A stretch of DNA of 38,967 nt from Myxococcales bacterium (GTDB lineage: Bacteria; Myxococcota_A; Polyangia; Polyangiales; Ga0077539): the NCBI GenBank assembly GCA_030652255.1, contig JAUSAZ010000201.1, forward strand, positions 1 to 38,967, written 5' to 3'. The translations under genes were made by a program, and so were the position numbers. Below are positions 25,122 through 34,546 of the stretch, piece by piece (the stretch's first letter is position 1; each line of letters begins with the position of its first letter). Under the pieces are notes generated by a model. The model worked only from the letters and a program-made list of their open reading frames with translations, was not told the DNA's origin and searched no databases.

Positions 25122-26822
25122 TCAGCTGGCGACGGCGAGGGTCTCTTGAGCGTTCGGCTGCTGGGCCTGCTTCTGGGCCCACGCCCAGGGCGTCCAGTGG
25201 TCGGCGAGCTGCCGGGCGGTGAGCCCGTTGGCAATGGCGGTGAAGACCGCACGCAGGTACCGCCAGGGGTCGATGCCGAGCTTGCGGCACGTCGCGCACA
25301 GCGACGCCGCCAGCATCATCCGCGTGGCCCCCGCGTCGCTCCCCGAGAAGACCCAGGTGGCGCGGCCCATCGCGACCCGGCGGATCTGTCGCTCGACCTC
25401 CCCGGTGTCGAGCGGGATGGACCCGTCGATCGTGAAGACGGTCAACGACAGCCACCGTGTCTGCACGTACCGGAGGGCCTTCCCCAGCGGGCTGCTCGGC
25501 GGCACCGTCGGCGCGATCTGGAGCACCCACTGCCGCAGCTCCTCGAGCAGCGGCACGCTCTCGACCTGTCGACGTCGCGTGCGCTCCCCGAGCGGGACGC
25601 CCTCCTCGGTGGCGCGCCGCTCGACGGCGTAGAGCGACTTGTAGATCCGCATGGGCAGCGCGGCGCGGACGTCCCCGCCCTGGAGCGCCCGCTCGAAGTA
25701 GCGGCGTGCGTGCATGTTGCAGTTCACCAGCACGATCCGCAGGCCCTCCTTGGCGCTCACGTTGGGGAAGCTCGCCTCCCCGTCGCACACCACGACGAAG
25801 ACGCGCTCGCTCGACGCGCAGGTCTGGGCCTCACAGCGCTGGACCAGCAGCTCGGTCAGCCCGGCGGTCTTGTCAGCGGTGTAGACGAAGGCCACCGCGC
25901 GCCCGCCCACGGCGGTCCAGACGTGCCCGCGGCGCAGCCCCCTGGGGTGGTCGCGGTCGAGCACCGGCAGCCCCGTGGCGTCGATCTGCGGCAGCGCCGC
26001 CGAGAGGGCCTCCTCGAGCAGCGGCGCGTGCAGCCCCTGGAGCAGATCGAGGGCACTGGTCCACCACCCCTCGAGCGTCGTGGTCGGCACCGTCCAGCCC
26101 TCGCGCGCCATGCGCCGCTGCTGGCGCTCGAGCGGCAGGTGGTCCTCGGCCTTGTCCACGATCATCCGCGCCAGCACGCCGGGCCCCGGCTGCCCGCCGG
26201 GGATCACCTTGGCGGGCGCCGGGGCGGTGACGACGGTGTCGCGGCAGCGCGGGCAGGCGACCTTCTCGCACTCGGTCACCTCGACCACGAAGCGCCCCGG
26301 CACGAACTCCACCTGCCAGGAGGTCTCGACGCCGAAGCTCGTCATGATCCCGCCGCACTGCGCGCAGTCGCGCCGCGCCGGATCGACGCTCTTGCGCGTG
26401 ATCGTGCGCGGCAGCCCCTCGGGCATCCCGGAGCGCCCGGCGTTGGGGCGCGTGGGCTTCGCGGGCGGGGGCGTCGCCGCCGGCTCGCCGGGCGTCGTGG
26501 GATCGTCCGCGGGCGCGTCGCTCGGGTCCGTCGCGGCGGGCGTCTCGGTGGCGGTCGGCGCGAGGGACTCGCCGAGGACGCGCTCGAACAGCTCCAGCTG
26601 CTCGGCCGAGAGCTTCTCCGAGCGCCGCCCGTAGAGCCGCCGCAGCGCGCTCTTGAGCCTCACCTGGAGCGTGTCGTTCTGGTTGCGCAGCTCGCCCAGC
26701 AGCCCGATCACCAGGTCCAGCGCGTCGTCCATCCGCTCGTCGCGAATCATCGACACGCAGAGCGCGCGCAGCGCCTTCAAGTCGCTCGCGTCGGGACGGA
26801 CCTGGACCCCGGAAGGATTCAT
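25122..26822 (-). CDS. tnpC: IS66 transposase TnpC
   Basis: 566 residues, full length for the family. An N-terminal leucine-zipper-like helix (DLVIGLLGELRNQNDTLQVR), then a zinc ribbon with CAQCGG near 155 and CPRCRD near 192, then the helix GPGVLARMIVDKAEDHLPLE and QQRRMAREGW. The DDE catalytic core is visible: Asp in QIDATGLPVLD near 280, Asp in VVVCDGEASFPN near 344, Glu in DTGEVERQIRRVAMGR near 472. The C-terminal IS66 tail (MMLAASLCATCRKLGIDPWR, YLRAVFTAI) is intact. It catalyses transposition together with TnpA and TnpB. The ATG at 26822 follows TnpB by 76 bases. Confidence 0.95.
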   Translation of the reverse strand: MNPSGVQVRPDASDLKALRALCVSMIRDERMDDALDLVIGLLGELRNQNDTLQVRLKSALRRLYGRRSEKLSAEQLELFERVLGESLAPTATETPAATDPSDAPADDPTTPGEPAATPPPAKPTRPNAGRSGMPEGLPRTITRKSVDPARRDCAQCGGIMTSFGVETSWQVEFVPGRFVVEVTECEKVACPRCRDTVVTAPAPAKVIPGGQPGPGVLARMIVDKAEDHLPLERQQRRMAREGWTVPTTTLEGWWTSALDLLQGLHAPLLEEALSAALPQIDATGLPVLDRDHPRGLRRGHVWTAVGGRAVAFVYTADKTAGLTELLVQRCEAQTCASSERVFVVVCDGEASFPNVSAKEGLRIVLVNCNMHARRYFERALQGGDVRAALPMRIYKSLYAVERRATEEGVPLGERTRRRQVESVPLLEELRQWVLQIAPTVPPSSPLGKALRYVQTRWLSLTVFTIDGSIPLDTGEVERQIRRVAMGRATWVFSGSDAGATRMMLAASLCATCRKLGIDPWRYLRAVFTAIANGLTARQLADHWTPWAWAQKQAQQPNAQETLAVAS

Positions 26823-26898
26823 CGGACGCGCGACCGGTAAGTCGCGAGTCGAGGGACTGGCAAGTCCCTTGTCGGAAGAAAAGCGCGCGGCGTGTCGG

Positions 26899-27279
26899 TT
26901 ATGGAGTCGACGGCGACGACGACGCGGGCGCGGGCTCCCAGCGGGGCCGTCGGCGGGCCTCGCGCAGGTCGATCCCCTCGAGCAGGAGCATCAGCTCGGA
27001 GGACTCGAGGGTGACGTGCGTGGCCGTGGCGGGGATCTCGGACGGGAGTCGGAAGCGGCCGCGCTCCAGGCGCTTGGCGTAGAGGACGAATCCGTTGTGG
27101 TCCCAGAACAAGATGCGGGCGCTCCGGCCGTGGGCGGCGACGAAGCAGAAGAGGTGTCCGCTCAACGGCTCCAGCGCGAGCGTCGAGCGGACCATGGCGG
27201 CGAGCGCGTCGATGCCGCGGCGTCCATCGACCGGTTGGGCGCAGAGGTAGATGCGAACCGAAGGCGGGAGCGCGATCAC
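26899..27279 (-). CDS. tnpB: IS66 accessory protein TnpB (Orf2)
   Basis: 126 residues with GTG start at 27279, whose GTGA overlaps the TnpA stop, so translation is coupled. The family core is present: VRIYLCAQPVDGRRGIDALA, then GHLFCFVAAHGRSARILFWD, HNGFVLYAKRLERGRF and ELMLLLEGIDL. TnpB is needed for IS66 transposition, with a poorly known role. Intact. Confidence 0.95.
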   Translation of the reverse strand: MIALPPSVRIYLCAQPVDGRRGIDALAAMVRSTLALEPLSGHLFCFVAAHGRSARILFWDHNGFVLYAKRLERGRFRLPSEIPATATHVTLESSELMLLLEGIDLREARRRPRWEPAPASSSPSTP

Positions 27280-27707
27280 AGGGCCTCCGTGAGCACGCGC
27301 AGCAGGCGCGCGAGCGAGGCGTCGTGGAAGTCGGCAGGGATGCGGAGCGTGCGCGCGCCGCCGAGCACCAGCTCGTAGGCGGTCGTCGCGGGAGTCGGCG
27401 CAACGGGCGGATCGGGCGGCAGGCGGGGCGCGATCGGCGCGACCGCGGGCGGGGCGAGGGTCACCGGGACGAAGGACACCTCGGGGACCGAGCGGGCCGC
27501 CGCGTCGGCGTCACGGAAGCGTCCGCGCCACCAGCCGAGGCGCTCGCCGGTGAGGCCGCGGCTCGCGGCGAACGACTTGAGGGAGCGGCCGCTGCGCGCG
27601 TGCTCGGCGAGCAGAGTGCGCGCGTCGGCCTCGGTCAACGTGCCGCCGGGGCCGCTGCCGCGGAACCGGGGGATCGCTGTCGTGGAATCGGGGGATGAGC
27701 GGGCCAT
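27276..27707 (-). CDS. tnpA: IS66 accessory protein TnpA (Orf1)
   Basis: 143 residues. The N-terminal half is a helix-turn-helix-like segment, ADARTLLAEHARSGRSLKSF then AASRGLTGERLGWWRGRF, typical of IS66 OrfA. A Pro-rich linker leads to the C-terminal YELVLGGARTLRIPADFHDA and LARLLRVLTEAL. First gene of the IS operon; likely binds the element's ends. Confidence 0.9.
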   Translation of the reverse strand: MARSSPDSTTAIPRFRGSGPGGTLTEADARTLLAEHARSGRSLKSFAASRGLTGERLGWWRGRFRDADAAARSVPEVSFVPVTLAPPAVAPIAPRLPPDPPVAPTPATTAYELVLGGARTLRIPADFHDASLARLLRVLTEAL

Positions 27708-27750
27708 CGAGAACCTCCGTCTCGATCCTGCGTCGACTCGATCACGCTGC

Positions 27751-27777
27751 GAACCACGGGGAACGTCGGGGGCTTAC
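27751..27777 (-). repeat. IS66 right terminal inverted repeat
   Basis: On the minus strand it reads GTAAGCCCCCGACGTTCCCC then GTGGTTC, mirroring the left end. Confidence 0.9.
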
Positions 27778-27785
27778 CGTGCACC
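27778..27785. repeat. Right copy of the IS66 target-site duplication
   Basis: CGTGCACC, the same eight bases as at 25045-25052. Confidence 0.95.
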
Positions 27786-29857
27786 TCTCGACGCCCGTCC
27801 CTGCGCCAGCCGCGCCCGTCGAACGCGCGGCACCGCCGCGTCCCATCGAGGGCGCCGCGCAGGTGATCGCGCGCGACGGTGTGGTGACGGTCGTCCTGCG
27901 AAGCGGCGACGTACTTCGGCTCGGCGCAGCGACGCCCGACGTAGAGGGGCGCGTCGTCTCACGCGCTACGGCGGTGAGCGGCGTGTCGAACGTGCGCCGC
28001 ATCGTCCCGCAGATGCAGCGCTCCATCGCCGTCTCCGCTGCAGGCACGCTCGACGAGGTCTCCCTCGAACCGAGCCGCGGCGAGACCTCCGTGCGCCCCT
28101 TCACGCAGTCGCAGCTCGCAGGCGTCGTCGAGGTGGCGGTACCGGACGTCCCCGATCGGTGGTGGATCCTGCCTGCGTTCGCGCGTACCGCCGACGGCGC
28201 GGTCTACGGCTGGAACCTGCTCGACCACGACGGGAGCCGACCGCACCAAGTGCCGCAGCTCCCACGCGTCACGGACCTCCGGGGCGGGGAGGGCGAGGTC
28301 TGCGCGCGCGACGAGGACGGCGCGATCTGGTGCTGGAACGCCTTCACCGCCATCGAGGAGAGGGACCAGGCCTACGACGAGAGCGCGTCCCCTCCCCCCG
28401 CCCGCATCGAAGCGTTCGGCCGCGTCGCCGGCTTCGCCCGCTGCCACCTGCGCCTCTGCGCGTGGACGGCCGCCGGAGCCCTGCGCTGCCGTGAGCACGA
28501 CACAGCGCCGGTGCTCCCGGTCCGCGTCGACGACGTGGTCGACGTCGCGCTCGCGGAGTCCTCCGCCTGCGCTCGACTTCGCGACGGACGGGTGTCCTGC
28601 TGGGGTCGCGGGCGGGTGGCAGGGGTCGAACTCTCGAACGATCCGCGGGAGGTCCCGCAGCTGCGGGGCGCGGAGGAGGTCACGCTGGACCAGAGCTCGG
28701 AGTCGGACGAAGGACCACGATACGTGGGCGGCCTGGGCTGCGCCCGGTGGCCCGACGGGAGCGTCCGGTGCTGGGGGTCGGACGTCGGCGGCGCGCTCGC
28801 AACGGGCACCACGCTCGCGCGTCCCGATCTGATCGGGGTGATCGGGCTGCGCGACGCGATCGCGGTGACGACGGGCGACCACCACGCGTGCGCGCTGCGC
28901 GGCGACGCGACCGTCGCGTGCTGGGGAGCGAACGACCACGGGCAGCTCGGCGACGGCACCCACACGCAACGCGGCGTCGCCGCGCCGGTGCCGAGGTTGG
29001 ACACCGTGGTCGAGATCACCGCCGGCGGCGACCACACCTGTGCGCGGAGGGCGAACGGCGAGGCGTGGTGCTGGGGCGACAACGACGCGGGCGAGGTGGG
29101 CGCCGGATTCGAGAAGATCGATTTCGCGACGCCCACGCGCGTCGTCGGGGTGTCGGGGGCGTTGGAACTGAGCGCCGGTCGGGGCCACTCGTGCGTCCGC
29201 GAGGACGGCGGCGTCGTGCGGTGCTGGGGGCGCTTCGGGGGCGGCTGGCCGGGTGCACCGCGCGTCCATGGAGCGCTGGCGCCGCTGTCCGTCGCGCTGC
29301 CCGCGCCGGTGATGCAGCTCTTCTCGTACGACCGGTCGGTGTGCGCGATGGAGTCCGATCGGGCGCTGCACTGCTGGGGCCTCGCCGACGGGGGCGCCGC
29401 GCCTCCGACCGACCCGCGCAGCGAGCGGATCGAGGTCCGCGACGTCCTGGGGCTCAGCGCGGGACCGGGCGCGCCCTGCTACGCCTGGGACCGCGCGGGG
29501 CGCGTGTGGTCCTTCGTCGCCGGTCCAGGCGGTGGCCAGGTCGGCGACCCCTTCGAGGTGCCGCAGGGCGTCCTCGGCGTGGTCGCGACGAGCGAAGGCC
29601 AGGTCTGCGCGCACACGCCGGAAGGCACCGTCGCGTGCTGGTACGGCGCCGGGGATCGCGCCGACGATCGGGCACATCCGCCCGCGACGAGGTGGGTGCC
29701 CGGGCTCACGGACGTCACCGATCTGACCGCGGGCGACGACTTCATCTGCGCGCGCCGGCGCGGGGGCAGCGTCGCCTGCTGGGGCGCCAACCACCACGGG
29801 CAGCTCGGCGACGGTCGAAGCGTTGCGCGCGACGTGCCGGAGCTCGCGATGCACTGA
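27778..29857 (+). pseudogene. 3' part of the RCC1-repeat gene split by IS66 (module copy 2)
   Basis: The frame is open from inside the IS (ATG 27695) through its right end into the host gene, so a 720-residue hybrid lacking the membrane anchor could be made. Host sequence begins LSTPVPAPAAPVERAAPP, a linker, then VVTVVLRSGDVLRLG and two propellers' worth of RCC1-type units: DGAIWCWNAF, DGRVSCWGRG, DGSVRCWGSDVGG, ATVACWGANDHGQLGDG, GEAWCWGDNDAGEVGAG, GGVVRCWGRFGGGWPG and, at the end, GGSVACWGANHHGQLGDG. Joined to 24905-25052 it makes 739 residues, close to the 752-residue copy 1. A strong hairpin follows the stop. Confidence 0.85.
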
Positions 29858-29863
29858 ACGCAA

Positions 29864-29890
29864 CGACCCCTGCGGCTTCCGCAGGGGTCG
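29864..29890. terminator. Bidirectional terminator hairpin between convergent genes
   Basis: CGACCCCTGCGG, loop CTT, CCGCAGGGGTCG: a perfect 12-bp stem lying between the plus-strand RCC1 stop at 29857 and the minus-strand stop at 29900. It can terminate both transcripts. Confidence 0.75.
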
Positions 29891-29899
29891 GCCCCCGCC

Positions 29900-32800
29900 T
29901 CAACGAGACCGTTCGTCGTCTGACGGCGTCAGCCCGACGAGCGGCGGGGTCGCGACGGCGCCCCATTCGAGCACGAGCGCGCCCGGGGGATTCCCATCGA
30001 ACATCCCCGGCCGCTCGATCAATCGATCCCAGCGCGTGAGCACCGCGTCGAGCGGCTCGCGGTTCTCGGCCGCATGCACACGATCCAGGGCCCGCTCGGC
30101 GACCAGCGACGGCATTCCGTACCGGCGAGCGGCTCTCACCGCGGTCAGGTAGTGCTCGACGGCGCGCGCTCGCCAGTCGGAACGAACCCCGGCACTGCCG
30201 GCCCTGGACGTCGGCTCGGGCGCCGCTTCGTCCAGCGTCGCGAGGTGCTCATAGGCCTCGCCGAGTCGGACCCGTGCGCCGACCGCGGCGATGAATGAGA
30301 GTCGCGCCATCTCCTCGACGTCGCGATCGAGCGCGGCGATCCGCTCACGCCACGCCGCCGCGTTCGTTGCAACTCCGGGCACCGGGCGACTCGCGAGGAT
30401 CTCCGAGACGCGCGCGTCGATCTCGGGCAGGCGCGCCCCGACCGCCCGGGCGGCAGCCATCGACCCGGAGGTGAGGCCCGACGCACGGAACGCCCTCACC
30501 GCCTCGGTCCTTGCCGCCCGCGACCGGGCGCCGTCGGAGAGCCGTCGATGGCACTCCGCGACGAGGCTCCAGGCCCACACCTGGAACGGTGCCCCGTCGA
30601 GCGTCGACGGACCCCGCGCGTAGGCCCCCAGGGAGCGGAGCGCGTCGCGCCAGCGCCCCTCCCGGAAGGGGAGTTCAGCCAGTCGGAAGTGCACCTCGGC
30701 GCGCTCGCGCCCCGCCTCCGCGACCGGCTCGAAGGCGGACCACGCCGCCGCCGCCGCGCGCCAGCGACCGAGGTTGGTTTCGATCAGCGCGATCGAGGCC
30801 AGCGCGTCGTGGACGTGCGCCTCGTGGTCGGCCGCCTCGGCGAAGCGCGGGTCATCGACGACCGCGCGGTGGCGGGCGATGGCCGCGTCGAAGTCGTAGT
30901 TGCGCTCGGCGTTGACGGCGGCGCGGAAGGTCGCGACCTCGAGGATGTTGATCCGCTGCGCCAGCGCCTCGCCGCAGAGCTCACGACCCGCGTTGTCGAG
31001 GGTGGAGTTGAACTCCCGGGTGATGCGGGCGTAGCGCTCTGCGGCGCTCACCCAACGACCGCTGCGCTCCAGGGCCAGCGCAACGTAGTAGTGCGCGAGC
31101 GCCGCCTGCGGGTGGTTCGGGTTGGCGCGCAGGGCCCGATCCATCTCTTCCGCGACCCGCTCGTACAGCGCGCGCGATGCCTCGGAAGGTGCCCTCTCGG
31201 CCCGGCGAAACAGGTCCTCCGCAAGTCTGTACTCGCGGTCGATCCACATCGGGGCGAGGCCGTTGCGGATGGGGTCAGAGGGGCACGGCGCCACCGAGGC
31301 GGCGCACCGCCGGAACCGCCGTTCGTTCTCCAGGGACTCCGCGTCCGCGACCCTCTCCTGCCGCGCGAAGAGGGCACCGAGCGCGCGGTAGCCCTCGTCC
31401 GCGACGGGCCCGCACGGCCAGAGATGCTGCCCCTCCCGGAGGAGGAACTCGGCCTCTCGCACGTGCCCGAAGCGGAGCAGGGCGCGCGCGTTGAGGTGCG
31501 AGAGCCACGCCCCGAGCCTCACCGTACCCGGCCGTATCCCCGGCGCCACGTCGTCGGCCGCCATCGCGGGCTCGCGCGCCGCCCTCTCCCTGGACATCGC
31601 GTTGACGCTCTCGATGCGGGCGTCCAGCAGCGCACGAATCGGTTGCGGGATCGCGAGTTCGTGCACCGACGTCCCGGCGCCGCTCGGAATCCCTTCGCAG
31701 AGCGCCGCCAGCGCCGGTGTCAGTCGTGGCCGCCCGGCCGCGTCGACCAGCGCCGCCGCAGGGATGCCCGCCCGGACCGCCGCGCAGGCGTCGAGCTCTC
31801 CACGCGCAACCAGCGCGATCACGTGCGCCCGGCGCTGATCGCGCACTCCCCTCGCTGCCTGCGCGACGATGTCCTCGTCTTGCGACGAGCGGACCAGCTC
31901 ACTGAAGGCGTCCGCCGCCTCGGCGTGGCGAGCCGTGCCCGCCACGGCGATCGCCCGCCGCAGGCGGAGGTCGTCGGCGTCCTCGCCGTTGGGATCGGCC
32001 GCGATGCACGCCGTCAGCAGCCGCGCCGAGAGCTCGTCGGCCGCGAGCGCCGCCGGGTCTCGCGCGCCGGCGCGACGGGCCCTCTCCGCGCGCTCGTGGG
32101 ACGAAGCCGCGGCGCGGCGGAGGTGACGGGCGACGAGGGAGGCCGTCCGCTGGATGAGCCCCTCGTCGTGGCCGTTGGCGCAGTGCCAGGGCGAGCCCGC
32201 GGCGAAGTCGACGAAGGTCGCCTGCGCCGCCGCGGACTGGTCGGCGCGGCCGAGCGCCTCCAGCGCGGTGACGATCCGATCGGCCGCCGCGGGCCCGTCG
32301 CGGTCCAGCGGGTACAGCGCCCGGAACGCCCGCAGAAGTGCGATGCCCTCCTCGGTGCGCTGCTGATGGAGCGCGTCGGCGGCGAGCTGGAGGAGCAGCG
32401 CCGGGCGCCAAGGGTGTGCGCCCGAGAGGGTCGGCGTCCAGGGAGGCTGGAGCGCGGCGGCGGGGAGGTGCGCCGGAGCGAGCTCGTCCGGTCTGACGAC
32501 GCGGAGGAGCGCCGCGCATGCGAACGGGGCGCGACGGGCGGCGGAGGCTCCCGCGAGCGCGACGACGAGGGGACGACAGCGAGCGTCGAGGCGAGGGTCG
32601 GGCCGGGCGAGGACTTCAGCGAGCGCCGCGAGCGCGTCGACGTACCGCGACGTACCGGGCGCGGCCTCGTCCAGCACGGCGACGGCAACGCTCGGCGAAT
32701 CCCGACGCGCAAGGATCGGTGCCCTGGGCGTCGAGAGCGGCGGCGCTGGGAGCGGCCCGGGCACCATGAGCGCGCGCCGCTGTCGATCGGCGACCTCCTC

Positions 32801-34546
32801 TCGGTTCGCGGCGAGGCGCTCGACGTCGGCGCGAAACTGGCGGCCCCGCGCCATGAACGTCTCTCCCTCGGCCTCCAGCACCTGGAGCGCCTCGACCTGC
32901 TCGCGGCTGGGGTCGGGTCGCGGTTGGACGACGCCTCGACCCACGCTGGAGACCAGCGTCCGTGACGCGGGGAGGACCACGTTCGGCGACGGTGCCACGC
33001 ACGATTGTTCGGCAGCGGCTGGTGCGACGCCGCGGTCCCCCTCGATCTCGGTGATGGCGGCCCTCGCGTCGTGGACGTGCTCGGCGTGATCCGCGGTCGC
33101 GGGGAAGCGGGGATCGTCGACGACCAGGCGATACAGCCGCAGCGCGAGGTCGGGGTCGAGGACACGCTGCGCGTTCACCGCGGCGCGGAAGGTCGCGGCC
33201 TCCAGAATGTTGAAGCGCTCGGCGAGCGGCTCCGCGCAAGGATGGCCGGGCAGGACCGGCCCGCGGGGTTTGTACTCGCGAGTGATGTGGAGGTAGCGCG
33301 CCAGCGCGCGCGCCAGGTGTCCGCTCCGTTCGAGGGACAGCGCGACGTAGTAGTTCGCTAGCGCCGCAACCCGGTGGCGCGGGGCGAAGCGGACCGCGGC
33401 GTCCATCGCCTCCGCCGCCTGCTCGTAGAGGGCGAAGGCCTCCCCCCAGGACGCACCCTCGGCGCGACGGAACAGGTCCAACGGGTGCCGATAGGGGCTG
33501 TGGACGAGGATGTTGAGGAGATCCGAGCGAACCGCCCGCTCGTCGCCGAGGCCGCACGGATCGTCGCGGAGCGGACAGACGCGGGCCTGCTCCTGGCGTG
33601 CAAGCGTCTCCCGTTCGGCCTGGCGCCCCTGTACGACCAGGAGGTTGTTGAGGTCGTCGAAGGCCGCGGCTGCGACCATCTGGTCGGCGCAATGGGTGGC
33701 CAGGGTCGAGCGATACCCGACCTCGGCCTCCGCGGTATGCCCGAAGCGCCACAGCGTGCGCGCGTTGAGATAGGCGAACTTCGACCGGAACGGGGGGACG
33801 ACGTCGATGCGTTCCGCGTCGGGCGCGACGGCGTCCGACAGCGCCGAGGCGACGTCGAGCTCCGGCGTGACCCGATCGATGTACGCGTTCCGCAGGTCGA
33901 TCAGCGTCCGCACGAAATCGGGGATGGGGAGCCCGATGGGTGACCCGGTGCACGCCTGCACCTGCTCATCGGTCAACAGACTGGCGCCCGCTTCGTTCAC
34001 GAGTTCGGAGAGGGGAATGCCCGCCCGCACCGCGGTGCATGCATCGACCTCCCCCCGCTGGGCTCGTTGCCGGATCCACGCCTCCTGGTTCTGGACCGCG
34101 CGGTAGGCCGACGGGGCCCGGAAGCGGGCGTTCTCACTCGACGCGGTCACACCAGCAAACACCCGGGCGGCCTGATCGTGGTGCCGGGCCCCGGCCAGCG
34201 CCTCGGCGAGTCGATAGCGGACTTCGTAGGAGCGCGGATCGGTCGGGTGCGCCGCGAGGAACCCGCGGTATCCGTGCGCCGCGGCGTCGAAGGCCGCGTC
34301 CGCGCGGGGGCCGATGGCCCGCGCCTGGGCGATGACGGTCGCCTGCTGCCGACCGGTGAGGCGCATCGCCGCGAAGGTCAACTCGCGCAGCCTCGTGCGC
34401 CAGCCCGCGCCCTCGGCCGACGACACGAGCGCCGCGGCGAGTTGCGCGTCGTGGGGGGGTTCGGCGGTCGGCTGCGCGTGTGCGGCGGAGAGCGGCAGGC
34501 ACACCCAGGCCAGCACCGGGACCGCGACGAACCCACGAAGGCTCAC
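29900..34546 (-). CDS. Giant exported TPR-like repeat protein with two related halves
   Basis: 1548 residues from GTG 34546; the frame opens further upstream, but there it covers the NADAR gene in the wrong register. SLRGFVAVPVLAWVCLPLSA then AHAQ is a Sec signal. The mature protein is helical and TPR-like (GYRGFLAAHPTDPRSYEVRY, RLAEALAGARHHDQAARVFA). Two related blocks of about 350 residues occur, near 165-515 and 920-1255. Each has a 'CAAVRAGIP' type segment, then DLFRRAEGASWGEAFALYEQ versus DLFRRAERAPSEASRALYER, ANYYVALSLERSGHLARALA versus AHYYVALALERSGRWVSAAE, and NILEAATFRAAVNAQR versus NILEVATFRAAVNAER. It starts in a 4-base GTGA overlap with the NADAR gene stop, so the two are co-translated. 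Probably a periplasmic or surface scaffold; no catalytic motif. Confidence 0.8.
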   Translation of the reverse strand: MSLRGFVAVPVLAWVCLPLSAAHAQPTAEPPHDAQLAAALVSSAEGAGWRTRLRELTFAAMRLTGRQQATVIAQARAIGPRADAAFDAAAHGYRGFLAAHPTDPRSYEVRYRLAEALAGARHHDQAARVFAGVTASSENARFRAPSAYRAVQNQEAWIRQRAQRGEVDACTAVRAGIPLSELVNEAGASLLTDEQVQACTGSPIGLPIPDFVRTLIDLRNAYIDRVTPELDVASALSDAVAPDAERIDVVPPFRSKFAYLNARTLWRFGHTAEAEVGYRSTLATHCADQMVAAAAFDDLNNLLVVQGRQAERETLARQEQARVCPLRDDPCGLGDERAVRSDLLNILVHSPYRHPLDLFRRAEGASWGEAFALYEQAAEAMDAAVRFAPRHRVAALANYYVALSLERSGHLARALARYLHITREYKPRGPVLPGHPCAEPLAERFNILEAATFRAAVNAQRVLDPDLALRLYRLVVDDPRFPATADHAEHVHDARAAITEIEGDRGVAPAAAEQSCVAPSPNVVLPASRTLVSSVGRGVVQPRPDPSREQVEALQVLEAEGETFMARGRQFRADVERLAANREEVADRQRRALMVPGPLPAPPLSTPRAPILARRDSPSVAVAVLDEAAPGTSRYVDALAALAEVLARPDPRLDARCRPLVVALAGASAARRAPFACAALLRVVRPDELAPAHLPAAALQPPWTPTLSGAHPWRPALLLQLAADALHQQRTEEGIALLRAFRALYPLDRDGPAAADRIVTALEALGRADQSAAAQATFVDFAAGSPWHCANGHDEGLIQRTASLVARHLRRAAASSHERAERARRAGARDPAALAADELSARLLTACIAADPNGEDADDLRLRRAIAVAGTARHAEAADAFSELVRSSQDEDIVAQAARGVRDQRRAHVIALVARGELDACAAVRAGIPAAALVDAAGRPRLTPALAALCEGIPSGAGTSVHELAIPQPIRALLDARIESVNAMSRERAAREPAMAADDVAPGIRPGTVRLGAWLSHLNARALLRFGHVREAEFLLREGQHLWPCGPVADEGYRALGALFARQERVADAESLENERRFRRCAASVAPCPSDPIRNGLAPMWIDREYRLAEDLFRRAERAPSEASRALYERVAEEMDRALRANPNHPQAALAHYYVALALERSGRWVSAAERYARITREFNSTLDNAGRELCGEALAQRINILEVATFRAAVNAERNYDFDAAIARHRAVVDDPRFAEAADHEAHVHDALASIALIETNLGRWRAAAAAWSAFEPVAEAGRERAEVHFRLAELPFREGRWRDALRSLGAYARGPSTLDGAPFQVWAWSLVAECHRRLSDGARSRAARTEAVRAFRASGLTSGSMAAARAVGARLPEIDARVSEILASRPVPGVATNAAAWRERIAALDRDVEEMARLSFIAAVGARVRLGEAYEHLATLDEAAPEPTSRAGSAGVRSDWRARAVEHYLTAVRAARRYGMPSLVAERALDRVHAAENREPLDAVLTRWDRLIERPGMFDGNPPGALVLEWGAVATPPLVGLTPSDDERSR

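Larger units (their letters stand above)
25053..27777 (-). mobile_element. Complete IS66-family insertion sequence (2725 bp)
   Basis: Ends are 27-bp imperfect inverted repeats beginning GTAAGCCCCCG (25053-25079 and 27751-27777; 23 of 27 bases match), a typical IS66 tip starting GTAA. An exact 8-bp duplication CGTGCACC flanks it. It carries the standard three genes in order tnpA, tnpB, tnpC on the minus strand, all intact. Perfect duplication, intact genes and a host gene that can be rejoined in frame all point to a recent insertion. Confidence 0.95.

Noticed and set aside
25113..26840. 575-codon open frame opposite tnpC
   Set aside because: Shadow of the intact IS66 transposase.
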